A model generated the notes under the pieces. That model was not told the origin of the DNA. It did no database searches and saw only the letters and a list, made by a program, of their open reading frames with translations. This document shows, piece by piece, positions 9,271 to 18,163 of a stretch of DNA of 64,000 nt (position 1 is the stretch's first letter; every line of letters starts with the position of its first letter). Origin of the DNA: Sporosarcina sp. Lineage in GTDB: Bacteria > Bacillota > Bacilli > Bacillales_A > Planococcaceae. The translations under genes and the position numbers were made by a program. Location of the stretch: contig JAPFCR010000030.1 of NCBI GenBank assembly GCA_026169375.1, positions 1 to 64,000 on the forward strand, read 5' to 3'.

Positions 9271-10407
9271 TTATGCTTTTTGTTTTCTTGACGTAAACAA
9301 TAAGTACAATCCAATCACCAACATAATCGTTGCGCTTGATGAGAATGGAAGTCCTGTAATTTCAATCGCAACACCCGATAAAAATGAACCGACCACTGCA
9401 CCTAACGAGAAAAACGCATAAAAGATTCCATACGCTTTCCCGCGGTCAATTTTAGAAGATGCTTCAGACACAATTCGGTTCATAGATGGGAATACAAGTG
9501 CGAATCCAACACCGTAAACTGTCATTAATAAGTAACCAATGGATACTGTAACAGTAAAATTCAATAAAATATGAACAGATGCGATAATCGTCAATCCCAC
9601 AACAACTAACTTTACCGGTGAAATATGATCATATATTTTATTTAAAGGGGTTAAGAAAATAATTAAAGCCACAACACCAAACGTACTGAGTAAAGTCCCT
9701 GTTGTAGAAGATGTAGCACCCATTTCCGCGACTTTAAGCGGTAACGCAAATGATAATGTCCCGTTACTCACCATAAGCGCAAATGCTGCCAATGATGCTT
9801 GTAAAATATATTTATTTTTTAGTAATGGTACAAAATGTGAAAATGCGACACCACCACGATCACTTGCTTTAAACGATTCTTTAATAAATTTCAGTGCCAA
9901 TAAAACCGTCGGAACAAATAAAAATGCAATTAAATAGAATACATACTCTACTTGTGATCTTGCAGCCATAATCCCACCAATTGCAGGTCCGAAAATTGCT
10001 GCCGCACCAATACATGCCCCTGTCAAAGCCATTGCTTTGCCGCGGTTTTTATTCGTCGTTTGATCCCCTACATACGCAAATGCTGCTGGAATAAGCACCC
10101 CACCAGCAAGCCCATGAATGAGCCTTACAAGGAAAAGTTGTCCTCCCGTTTGTGCTAGTGGATATAACAGTAAAATAAGCGAGACCGTTGTCATTCCAAG
10201 GACTAACATTCTTTTACGGCCAAATCGGTCAATCCAATGTCCTCCAATGATATTTCCAATCATATTCGTTAAAGAATAAACTGCAACAATTCCACCTGCC
10301 AATACATTGGTTGCTCCTAAACTTAACGCGTAAGGCGTAATAATCGGCAATTGAATAAATGTATCAAGAAATGAAATTGTAATAATTAAATACAACATTC
10401 TAGTCAT
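9271..10407 (-). CDS. MFS transporter
   Basis: Major facilitator superfamily permease of 378 residues with about 12 membrane segments. The loop 2-3 signature is visible as GGHWIDRFGRKRML (about residues 56-69), and the motif-C-like LTGACIGAAAIFGPAIGG near 128-145 suggests a drug/H+ antiporter-type exporter (DHA1). Substrate is unknown. The ATG at 10407 follows AAAGGA. It is flanked by terminators on both sides and is therefore transcribed alone; no regulator gene is adjacent. Confidence 0.9.
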   Translation of the reverse strand: MTRMLYLIITISFLDTFIQLPIITPYALSLGATNVLAGGIVAVYSLTNMIGNIIGGHWIDRFGRKRMLVLGMTTVSLILLLYPLAQTGGQLFLVRLIHGLAGGVLIPAAFAYVGDQTTNKNRGKAMALTGACIGAAAIFGPAIGGIMAARSQVEYVFYLIAFLFVPTVLLALKFIKESFKASDRGGVAFSHFVPLLKNKYILQASLAAFALMVSNGTLSFALPLKVAEMGATSSTTGTLLSTFGVVALIIFLTPLNKIYDHISPVKLVVVGLTIIASVHILLNFTVTVSIGYLLMTVYGVGFALVFPSMNRIVSEASSKIDRGKAYGIFYAFFSLGAVVGSFLSGVAIEITGLPFSSSATIMLVIGLYLLFTSRKQKA

Positions 10408-10538
10408 GATATTTAGTTCCTTTCTAACTTCAACTATATTCGATTATACTTGAAATTCCATGAGATAAAACCTATCCACTTTGATTTTCTGGTGAATTCA
10501 ATTGATTTATGGCTAATTAGACAAATTTTCATTAAAAA

Positions 10539-10571
10539 AACAGTGCGGATTTTTATTTCGTCCGCACTGTT
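10539..10571 (-). terminator. Terminator after the antiporter gene
   Basis: An 11-bp perfect stem AACAGTGCGGA/TCCGCACTGTT with a following T-run on the minus strand, directly after the antiporter stop codon. Confidence 0.9.
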
Positions 10572-10575
10572 TTAC

Positions 10576-12456
10576 TTATTTCAGTTTATGAAATGCTTTT
10601 TCTAAATCTTTCTTCTCTATTTTTTTGTTTCCATTTTCCTCTTTTAATCGTTCCCTTACACGTTCAATCTTTTTGTCTGGGAACGATAATGTGACGACTG
10701 TATCTCCTGCTTGTGCCTGCAGCTCCGCATCTGGTGAGTAAAACTCAATGGAGCGGTCTTCATGTAAAATATAAAGCAAGATTGATTTGTCATCTCGTTC
10801 ACGTAAATATTGTGTATAACTATATTGTTTCGTAATCAATGTCTTTTGAATCACATGCCCTGAATTGATTCGGTACTCAAGTTCTCTCATTGAAGTTGCT
10901 GGCATAAAGAGTGGATAACCAACAATTCTGTTAGACCTTTGAGACTTCTCTTCTAAATTCGGCGCAGCGATTTGATATAAATTCTCTTGCCCCATATACG
11001 GTCCAAAATCATCACAAACATGACTATTATATGAATCACTTCGCGTAATCGCTAGCATGAATTTATAAGGTGTTAAATCCAAATCATAATCAAGCTGTTC
11101 ATTTAAAATATTTCCAATATGCGTTTTCACTTCATGCCTTCTAGAAGGTGCTAAACTTGCCCAGTTCCGATCGACTACTAAAACATCATTCTTCGTATCT
11201 TTAATTGACTTTGCTAATTCAGCAGCAAAACGACTTCCCCCGACAATGAGTACACCTGACTCGTCTGTCGTTGTTAAGTTTAAGCGTTTAGCAAGTGGTC
11301 CAATCGTAAAGCCGTGAATGACAACCGTTGAAAAAACAAGCGCAAATGTGAGTGCTGTTAATAATTCAGCATCTTGATACCCATGGTCTTTTAAAATAGA
11401 CGCAAAATACCCTGAAACAGTTAATGCAACAATTCCACGCGGTGCAATCCAACCGATAAGGGTTTTCTCACGCGCATTTAAATCTGTGCCAATCGTTGAC
11501 AGCCAAATCGATAATGGACGTACAAGAAACAACATCGCGATGACATATAAAATAATTCGCCAATTAAAAATCTCTAATAAAACTTCCGTACTTAATGAAG
11601 CAGTTAACATGACGAATATACCTGAGATTAATAACACGGAAATATTTTCTTTGAAATGACGAATATCCTTAATGGAATTCAAGCCCATATTTGCCATCAT
11701 CATCCCCATCGCTGTTACCGATAAAAGACCTGTTTGCTGCATAATCTCGTCGGAAAGAACGAAAACAAAAATAACGACCGCAAGCAAAACGGGTGACTTT
11801 AAAAACTCTGGCACGCCCCCGCGTTCAACCGACTTCCCGAAGAACCAGCCTGCTCCACACCCTAAAATTATTGCAAAAATAGAAGCTGCAAAGAACAGTA
11901 AAAACGAGTTCAATGTCACTTCACTATTAAAAAATCGAATGACTTCGAAAGCAAATACCGCTAACAACGCGCCAAAAGGATCGACGACAATTCCTTCCCA
12001 TTTTAAAATAGCAGCTGGACGCGGTTTTAACTTTGCTTGGCGGAGTAACGGTAAAATAACAGTTGGTCCCGTCACAATAAATAAACCACCAATAATAAAC
12101 GCAACAGATAGTGACAACCCTGCAATGTAATGCGCTGCTAAAGAGCCGGCAATCCAAGCAATAAATGCGCCGATTGTGGTAATGCGTAAAACGGGTTTAT
12201 TAAAGCCACGTATCTCTTTGAAATCGAGATTTAAACTTCCTTCAAATAAAATAATAGCTACCGCGAAAGAAATAATCGGACTAAATAAATCGCCCATACT
12301 TTCCTCGGGATTAATAAGCCCTAAAAAAGGACCAGCAAGAAGCCCCACGACAGACATCACGACAATTGCCGGCATACTAAAACGCCAAGCAATCCACTGT
12401 GACGCAATCCCAAGGAAAACAACAAGCATTAAATTAAAAATCAATGATTCAAACAC
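10576..12456 (-). CDS. Cation:proton antiporter (CPA1 type) with C-terminal TrkA-like domains
   Basis: Membrane antiporter of 626 residues that should exchange Na+ or K+ for H+. Residues ~1-390 form a CPA membrane domain of about 12-13 segments, with IILFEGSLNLDFKEI near 70-84, TGPTVILPLL near 129-138, and the ion-binding-type WEGIVVDPFGALLAVFAFEV near 153-172. The GWIAPRGIVALTVSGYFAS segment is typical of NhaP-like proteins. From ~400 onward there is a Rossmann-like TrkA-N domain (VLIVGGSRFAAELA) and a TrkA-C-like end. The GTG start follows AGGAGGAG. The soluble domain could gate transport in response to a nucleotide; that is inferred from the family. Confidence 0.92.
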   Translation of the reverse strand: MFESLIFNLMLVVFLGIASQWIAWRFSMPAIVVMSVVGLLAGPFLGLINPEESMGDLFSPIISFAVAIILFEGSLNLDFKEIRGFNKPVLRITTIGAFIAWIAGSLAAHYIAGLSLSVAFIIGGLFIVTGPTVILPLLRQAKLKPRPAAILKWEGIVVDPFGALLAVFAFEVIRFFNSEVTLNSFLLFFAASIFAIILGCGAGWFFGKSVERGGVPEFLKSPVLLAVVIFVFVLSDEIMQQTGLLSVTAMGMMMANMGLNSIKDIRHFKENISVLLISGIFVMLTASLSTEVLLEIFNWRIILYVIAMLFLVRPLSIWLSTIGTDLNAREKTLIGWIAPRGIVALTVSGYFASILKDHGYQDAELLTALTFALVFSTVVIHGFTIGPLAKRLNLTTTDESGVLIVGGSRFAAELAKSIKDTKNDVLVVDRNWASLAPSRRHEVKTHIGNILNEQLDYDLDLTPYKFMLAITRSDSYNSHVCDDFGPYMGQENLYQIAAPNLEEKSQRSNRIVGYPLFMPATSMRELEYRINSGHVIQKTLITKQYSYTQYLRERDDKSILLYILHEDRSIEFYSPDAELQAQAGDTVVTLSFPDKKIERVRERLKEENGNKKIEKKDLEKAFHKLK

Positions 12457-13019
12457 GTGGAATCTCCTCCTATCCTCTTTTCAACACACGTAATCATAAA
12501 AGAGTTTTTCACCAATACTTTTTGACGTCATCATAGCACATGTTTATTATTACTTACTTCCTTTTCAAAGGATGTAAATCAACCGTTTTACTTATTAAAC
12601 CCTTCTCTATCGAATAAAACTCTCTTCTTATTTTGGCGATGTTCTTCAATGAAATATCAATAGTTTAACATACAATTTTTTTCTATCAACTTATATCTAT
12701 ACATATTTTCATTTCTCTTTCCATAGGATGAAGAGAGTACGGAAAATGTGAAAAGAATAAAGTGAAACTTCAATTAGTGATGATTTCCTACTGATGAAGA
12801 AGAGCACAAGCTAAAATCGTCACCTCCTGTGACAACGCTCGTGTGACCAACGTTATGTTGACCTCAATCGGGATTTTACAGGCGGTCGTCTTCACCTTGA
12901 TCATGAAGTGAAGCCTAACTATTCGTTAATGCGGGATAAAAATAGCGAATCACGCTTCCTCATTTTCTTCTTCACATTTCACAAACACTTTAACAAACTA
13001 CTCATCAGACTAAGAAAGG
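12457..13019. other. 563-base gene-free stretch with a hairpin-rich core
   Basis: No convincing gene lies here. The first 320 bases are AT-rich. From about 12780 to 12960 the sequence is clearly richer in G and C and contains inverted repeats: GTCAC...GTGAC (12819-12833), CTTCAC...GTGAAG (about 12890-12913) and ATTCG...CGAAT (about 12922-12950). The minus strand has a perfect GGAGGTGA ribosome-site-like word at about 12820-12827 but only a ten-codon frame without a start after it. The texture recalls decayed small type I toxin loci or a structured RNA; I cannot confirm either. Confidence 0.35.
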
Positions 13020-14084
13020 ATGATTCCAATAAATAACCAACTTAAAAAGAAAGTAGCCATTTATATTGCTGATACAGAAAGCAAAGGGACATACCCTTTA
13101 AGAAGAGCGAAAACAATCGCACAAGCACTACCTGAGTCTATTGACATCACTTTAATCGCTCCAAAAAAATTCCAATCGCTTCTGAAAGACTTTCAGTTTG
13201 TATGCGCTGAGGACAGCCGCGGACTACTCACTGCTTTAAAGAAACTTACACCAGACTTGTTGCTACGCGATAGCGGCTCTACTTCGAAAGAGGAAGTTAA
13301 AAATATTAAAAAACTTGTTCCTTCTATTATTCACTTTGATGATTTTGGCATCGGGGGTGAGCTTGCTGACTTTGTCATCCAAACACTATATACAGAGACA
13401 AGTGAGAAGCAATTAGCGCATTACATCGTTGGGTCTGAAACTTTCATTGCCGATTCACAACTTATACCATATAAAAAAATTGGTCTTCGTAAAAAAGAAA
13501 GTAATCAACCGCCACATCTCGTCGTTACATTTGGAGATGAAGATCCAAATAACTTAACTTACCGGGCTCTTCGTCATTTATTACAATTACAAATTCCACT
13601 TAAAATTACGATTTTAGTTGGAGAAAACTATAAACATGATTTAATAGATTTACGGATGATGGCGCTTAGCCGAAGAAACACGTCGATTCAAAAACAGACT
13701 GATCATATCGGTGAGATTCTTTCAACTGCCGATATTATCCTTTGTGCATCGGGTTACCTCCCTTATGAAATTGGTGTAATGGGGATTCCCTGCATCGTTT
13801 TAGCACAAAATGAATTCGAATCTACACTCGACTTCCCGACGGAAAGAAATGGCTTCATTCACCTCGGGCTCGGACGGAAAGTAAAACAATCCATGTTATT
13901 AAACGCTGTAATGGAACTTTTATTGCACGATTCTTTACGAAAGAAAACGATTAAACGTCAAACACAATTAAATTTAGGGAATGGACAGAACATTATATGC
14001 GAAGCAATTTTATATTGTTTAGACTATCCTAAAAGAAAAGCGCCTAACAACGGAACAGGAAAAGAGACATCTGATATGATATAG
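13020..14084 (+). CDS. PseG/SpsG-like GT-B fold protein (sugar-nucleotide hydrolase or glycosyltransferase)
   Basis: The 354-residue protein has the layout of the PseG/SpsG group: an N-terminal Rossmann half (KKVAIYIADTESKGTYPLRRAKTIAQAL, similar in position to the usual G.GH..R segment), a FDDFG segment near residue 108, VVTFGDEDPNNLTYRAL near 168-184 matching the FGGxDPxNLT motif of the family, and a donor-side segment ILCASGYLPYEIGVMGIPCIVL near 240-261. PseG removes UDP from a bacillosamine-type sugar; SpsG is a spore-coat polysaccharide protein. The usual partner genes are absent. The start is awkward: the AAAGG site abuts the ATG, so a slightly later non-ATG start cannot be excluded. 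Confidence 0.75.
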   Translation: MIPINNQLKKKVAIYIADTESKGTYPLRRAKTIAQALPESIDITLIAPKKFQSLLKDFQFVCAEDSRGLLTALKKLTPDLLLRDSGSTSKEEVKNIKKLVPSIIHFDDFGIGGELADFVIQTLYTETSEKQLAHYIVGSETFIADSQLIPYKKIGLRKKESNQPPHLVVTFGDEDPNNLTYRALRHLLQLQIPLKITILVGENYKHDLIDLRMMALSRRNTSIQKQTDHIGEILSTADIILCASGYLPYEIGVMGIPCIVLAQNEFESTLDFPTERNGFIHLGLGRKVKQSMLLNAVMELLLHDSLRKKTIKRQTQLNLGNGQNIICEAILYCLDYPKRKAPNNGTGKETSDMI

Positions 14085-14111
14085 TGGAGAAAAAAGATTG
14101 GAGTTTTTCGA

Positions 14112-14297
14112 ATGGATAAAAAACAAATCGAACGAGAAATTGCAGAACTAAAAATGGAGTACATTAACTTACAAGGCGACATTGAAAAGCTTGAATCAGT
14201 CGGACAAAATCGTCAAGTTGCGAAAGCAGAAGAGCGCTTAGGCAACATGGAAAAAAAGCTTGCTGAATTTAATAAACAACTACTCCAATTTAACTAA
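14112..14297 (+). CDS. Small coiled-coil protein, SE1832-like
   Basis: This 61-residue protein is almost wholly helical and charged, with heptad-like spacing (IAELKMEYINLQGDIEKLES, then AEERLGNMEKKLAEFNKQL). It matches my memory of the SE1832 family of short Bacillales proteins of unknown role. GGAG stands 8 bases before the ATG. It follows the PseG-like gene by 27 bases with no terminator between, so the two are probably co-transcribed, and both end at the shared hairpin at 14364-14406. Confidence 0.75.
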   Translation: MDKKQIEREIAELKMEYINLQGDIEKLESVGQNRQVAKAEERLGNMEKKLAEFNKQLLQFN

Positions 14298-14363
14298 GCC
14301 ATTTCATTGGAAATCTTTCTATAGAAATCAGATAAAAAGACTTTTCTAAGTCAATGAAACAAG

Positions 14364-14406
14364 AAAAGGCAGAAATGTTGTTTTACATACAACATTTCCG
14401 CCTTTT
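14364..14406 (+). terminator. Bidirectional terminator
   Basis: A long stem AAAAGGCAGAAATGTTG paired with CAACATTTCCGCCTTTT (one mismatch) has T-rich tails on both sides. It separates the plus-strand small gene from the convergent sigma factor gene. Confidence 0.9.
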
Positions 14407-14417
14407 TGAATTTCATA

Positions 14418-14963
14418 TTAAGCTGTTACATAATCAACCGTCGTTTGGTCTGTTACAAGCATTTCTTTCAAATAGTTTCTTGCTCTGAAAAGTCTTGACT
14501 TTACAGTTCCAATTGACACTTTCATCACTTCTGCAATTTCATTTAATGAGTATTGATCGATATAAAAATATTGAATCGTACTTTGATAGATCGTATCTAA
14601 TTGACTAATTTTCTCTCTCACAAGATTTTGAATGTCATTTCTTTCTGCTAACTCTCCCGGTGTCATTGTTTCACTTGGAACCAAATCTAATATCGGAACG
14701 TCTAAGTTAGCAGGTTGATGCATTGTATGTTCATTCACTCGAACTGTTTTACGGTAACGGTCTCTGAAAGTATTCATACAAATCGTCGTCAACCAGCCTT
14801 TTACATTATCTACATCTTCTAATCTATCTGTATATCGAACAACTTTAAGCCAGACATCTTGCATGACGTCTTCCGCTTCTTCTTTATTTCGTGTTAATTT
14901 TAAGCATAAGTGATAGATGTAACGACCGTACTCTTCGTACAAGTCATTTAAATTAATTTTCAT
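14418..14963 (-). CDS. ECF-type RNA polymerase sigma factor
   Basis: A 181-residue sigma-70 family protein that should direct RNA polymerase to a small regulon. Region 2 is seen as YIYHLCLKLTRNKEEAEDVMQDVWLKV (residues ~15-41) with the DNA-melting segment NVKGWLTTICMNTFRDRYRK. Region 4 is SLNEIAEVMKVSIGTVKSRLFRARNYLKEM near 141-170. A longer-than-usual linker separates them. GGAGG precedes the ATG. No anti-sigma factor gene is adjacent, which is unusual for this class; the neighbour on the same strand encodes a CNNM membrane protein. Which sigma group it belongs to cannot be decided by eye. Confidence 0.9.
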   Translation of the reverse strand: MKINLNDLYEEYGRYIYHLCLKLTRNKEEAEDVMQDVWLKVVRYTDRLEDVDNVKGWLTTICMNTFRDRYRKTVRVNEHTMHQPANLDVPILDLVPSETMTPGELAERNDIQNLVREKISQLDTIYQSTIQYFYIDQYSLNEIAEVMKVSIGTVKSRLFRARNYLKEMLVTDQTTVDYVTA

Positions 14964-15105
14964 CTAATTCACGCCTCCGTCTTGTTTTGCTGTTAACTCT
15001 ATTATCAGCAATCGAGACATTACATACTATCGGCTTTGCTTTCAATTACCTTACAAATGTGTAAGATTCGACATAATTACGGAATACTTCTCACGCGACG
15101 TCTGT

Positions 15106-16431
15106 TTAATCTTCTTGCATTTCAATTGTGATTCGTAAAATTCGTGTACGATCCATTTCTTCAATTGTAAATTGTAATTGTTCATAAGAAAAACGTTCAC
15201 CAGGTTTTGGAATATGTCCTAATTGCTCTAAAATAAATCCACCAATCGTCTCATTCTCCGTCGATAATTCAACATCAAATAGTGCTTCTACTTCATCAAC
15301 GTCAAGTCGACCATGACAAGTTAAAGACTGTTCATCTTTATGATAAATTAACACTTCATCTTCTAAATCTGTTTCGTCTTCAATATCTTGTCCAATCATT
15401 TCTTCGATAATGTCTTCTTGCGTGACAATCCCGAGTGTACCTCCGTATTCGTCTAATACAACAGCCATATGTTTTTTCTGCATTAACATCATTTTAAACA
15501 CACGCTCTACACTCGAAGACTGCAACACATACAACATATCCCGGTCAATATAGTCTTCTAATGTTCTTTCTGGATTTAACGTCCATTCAATAAATTTCTT
15601 CGTGTAAAAAATACCAACAATCTCATCCATATTCTCTTCGTATACAGGATATCGTGTATAAAAATATTCTAATATTGTATCTCTTACTTCACCATACGTT
15701 GCTTCAATTGGAAGCCCGATAACGTCTGTACGGTGTGTATCGAGTACATCTGACACATCTTTTTCAGGGAAATCTAGCATCCCTTTAATGCGCAAGGTTT
15801 CATCATATTCAAATGTCCCTTCAACACTTGCCAAATCAACCATTGACTTTAAATCTTCTTTCGTTAACGTCGCTTCTGTGACTGCACCTTTAGAAATAAT
15901 GCGAATAAAAATATTTGTAAATAAAGACAAAATTACGGTTAAAGGCATTAACACTTTCACAAATAAACGAATCACTGGCGAAACGATATACGCTACTGAA
16001 TCAGCATAGGTAGCCGCGACTGTTTTAGGAAGCACTTCCCCGAAAACAATAATCACAATCGTTAAAACACCTGTCGCAAGTCCAACTTGCCATCCCTTGT
16101 CAATCGCAATCATCGTCACCAACGTTGGCAGCATAATATTCGCGATGTTATTTCCAATTAAAATTGCAGTAATCATTCGGTCCGGCTTCGAAATCAAGTT
16201 CAGTAACTTAACAGATGCAAGATCTCCTTGATCTGCACGAAGCTGGACCTTCATCCTATTTACAGCGGTAAGTGCCGTTTCACTCCCTGAAAGAAAAAAT
16301 GATATGAGTAAAAGAAACCCGAGTGCAACAAACAAAACGGCAACCCTCCTATTCCTTAATTTTACCAATTGAGCATTTAGAATCATGGGATTCACTTTAA
16401 TCTTAGGGTAAAGCCTCGATTCATCATTCAT
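15106..16431 (-). CDS. Hemolysin-family CNNM/CBS-domain membrane protein
   Basis: A 441-residue protein with the order CNNM transmembrane domain (about four membrane segments, residues ~28-190, beginning at FVALGFLLLISFFLSGSETALTA), a paired CBS domain (about 205-330, including MDEIVGIFYTKKF and MAVVLDEYGGTLGIVTQEDIIEEM), and a C-terminal CorC/HlyC domain (about 345-435). The family is linked to Mg2+ or Co2+ efflux and divalent cation balance; the hemolysin name is historic. The ATG at 16431 lacks a clear ribosome site; an ATG at codon 16 is an alternative start. It stands alone, 140 bases upstream of the sigma factor gene. Confidence 0.9.
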   Translation of the reverse strand: MNDESRLYPKIKVNPMILNAQLVKLRNRRVAVLFVALGFLLLISFFLSGSETALTAVNRMKVQLRADQGDLASVKLLNLISKPDRMITAILIGNNIANIMLPTLVTMIAIDKGWQVGLATGVLTIVIIVFGEVLPKTVAATYADSVAYIVSPVIRLFVKVLMPLTVILSLFTNIFIRIISKGAVTEATLTKEDLKSMVDLASVEGTFEYDETLRIKGMLDFPEKDVSDVLDTHRTDVIGLPIEATYGEVRDTILEYFYTRYPVYEENMDEIVGIFYTKKFIEWTLNPERTLEDYIDRDMLYVLQSSSVERVFKMMLMQKKHMAVVLDEYGGTLGIVTQEDIIEEMIGQDIEDETDLEDEVLIYHKDEQSLTCHGRLDVDEVEALFDVELSTENETIGGFILEQLGHIPKPGERFSYEQLQFTIEEMDRTRILRITIEMQED

Positions 16432-16624
16432 CCGAGATAAAACAAGATTTCTTAATCAAGTTAAGACCTTCCTAGCATATCATATTTTCACTTTAATGAA
16501 CCAAATTTCATGACTATTCTTTCTATTCTACATGAAAAAGCAATAGATAAATGAATCCATTCTAACTTAGAATAATTTGTTATACTATTTCCATACTTGA
16601 AATTTATAGAAATGGGGTAACTTC

Positions 16625-18022
16625 ATGACACATCTAGAAAAACTTGATCAGTACTTTAAAGAAAATCGTGACACGCATCTTGAGGAATTAAATGAATTTC
16701 TACGCATTCCTAGTATTAGCGCACTTTCTGAACATCAACCCGATATGCAAAAAGCAGCAAATTGGTTAGTTGACTCATTTGACGCTGCAGGACTCGAAAA
16801 TGTTTCCATCGATGAAACAGATGGCCACCCTGTCGTTTACGCTGATTGGCTCCATGCAGAAGGAAAACCAACAATTCTTGTTTACGGACATTACGACGTT
16901 CAACCTGTTGATCCAGTTGAATTATGGGATAGCCCGCCATTTGAACCGAAAATCCGTGACAATAAATTATACGCACGCGGGGCAAGTGATGATAAAGGAC
17001 AAGTCTTTATGCATATTAAAGCTGTTGAAGCGTTAATGAAACAATCCGATAAACTTCCAGTCAACGTGAAGTTTTTAATCGAAGGTGAAGAAGAAGTTGG
17101 AAGTCCAAGTTTAGAGAAATACATTGTAGAAAATAAAGAAAAACTCGCAGCTGATGTCATTGTTATTTCCGATACAGGCATGCAAGGTCCTGGTCAGCCA
17201 GCCGTTTGTTATGGATTGCGTGGTCTTTCCGGCATCCAAATTGACGTAAAAGGTGCAAAAGGCGACTTACACTCAGGACTTTATGGTGGCGGTGTTCAAA
17301 ACCCACTTCATGCGATCACTGAATTGCTCACGTCATTCCGCGACAAAGAGGGAACGATTGCAGTTGAAGGATTTTACGATAATGTTCGCGAATTAACTGA
17401 AGAAGAACGAACAGCCTACGCAGCTCTTGGATTTGATGAAGAAGCGCTTAAAGAAGAAATTGACGTTCCTGAGTTATTCGGTGAAAAAGGATTCTCTTAT
17501 TTAGAACGCACATGGGCAAGACCAACTTTAGAAATTAACGGCTTATTCGGCGGCTTCTCTGGTGAAGGGATTAAAACTGTGCTTCCAGCAGAAGCTGGCG
17601 CAAAAATTACATGCCGTCTCGTACCTGACCAAGATCCCGACGAGATTGTAGAGAAATTAAAAGCACATATCGAAAAACATAAACCAACTGGCGTAACAGT
17701 AACGGTGACAGAATTTGACAAAGGAAAGCCGTTCATTACACCTTTCGATCATCCAGCCATACAGGCAGCAGGTCGTTCATATGAAAAAGTTTATAATGTC
17801 CCAACTGCTTACACACGCGGCGGAGGTTCAATTCCAATTGTTGCAGCTTTTGACGAAATCTTAGAATTACCTGTTGTGTTAATGGGTTTTGGTCTTTCGA
17901 CAGAAAATTTCCATGCGCCAAATGAACACTTCCATTTAGAAAACTTCGACCAAGGATTACGTGTAATCGGCGATTATTATTATGAAATAGAAAGCTTTTC
18001 TAAAGACGAATTAAAGAAATGA
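16625..18022 (+). CDS. M20-family dipeptidase
   Basis: Cytoplasmic di-zinc peptidase of 465 residues, of the carnosinase-like (CNDP/DapE) branch. Metal and catalytic motifs are VYGHYDVQP (His89, Asp91), ARGASDDKG (Asp122), LIEGEEEVGS (Glu155/Glu156) and ISDTGM near 184-189. The lid domain begins about residue 205 with CYGLRGLSGIQIDVKGAKGDLHSGLYGG. The last metal ligand lies in FGLSTENFHAPNEHF. Likely action is hydrolysis of dipeptides or N-acyl amino acids. GGGG stands 7 bases before the ATG. A single-gene unit with its own terminator. Confidence 0.93.
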   Translation: MTHLEKLDQYFKENRDTHLEELNEFLRIPSISALSEHQPDMQKAANWLVDSFDAAGLENVSIDETDGHPVVYADWLHAEGKPTILVYGHYDVQPVDPVELWDSPPFEPKIRDNKLYARGASDDKGQVFMHIKAVEALMKQSDKLPVNVKFLIEGEEEVGSPSLEKYIVENKEKLAADVIVISDTGMQGPGQPAVCYGLRGLSGIQIDVKGAKGDLHSGLYGGGVQNPLHAITELLTSFRDKEGTIAVEGFYDNVRELTEEERTAYAALGFDEEALKEEIDVPELFGEKGFSYLERTWARPTLEINGLFGGFSGEGIKTVLPAEAGAKITCRLVPDQDPDEIVEKLKAHIEKHKPTGVTVTVTEFDKGKPFITPFDHPAIQAAGRSYEKVYNVPTAYTRGGGSIPIVAAFDEILELPVVLMGFGLSTENFHAPNEHFHLENFDQGLRVIGDYYYEIESFSKDELKK

Positions 18023-18027
18023 CTGAT

Positions 18028-18054
18028 AAACGGACTCCCTAAAAGAGTCCGTTT
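18028..18054 (+). terminator. Terminator after the M20 peptidase
   Basis: A 10-bp perfect stem AAACGGACTC/GAGTCCGTTT with a short loop and a T-rich tail follows the stop codon closely. Confidence 0.88.
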
Positions 18055-18163
18055 CTTCTATTATTATATAAGAAAAACTTCTAAATCTTCTTCTTTTAAA
18101 TATACGATAATTACTTTTAATGGTATAGTATTCAGTAGCATAAAACAAAAGGGGAATCTACTT

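Noticed and set aside
11672-12493. Plus-strand frames of 152 and 105 codons opposite the antiporter gene
   Set aside because: Lys/Ser/Thr-rich shadow translations of membrane-coding sequence; the antiporter frame is clearly the real one.
12780-12960. Known riboswitch or T-box in the gene-free gap
   Set aside because: No GGTACC T-box core or other riboswitch core that I recognise; left as an unexplained structured stretch.
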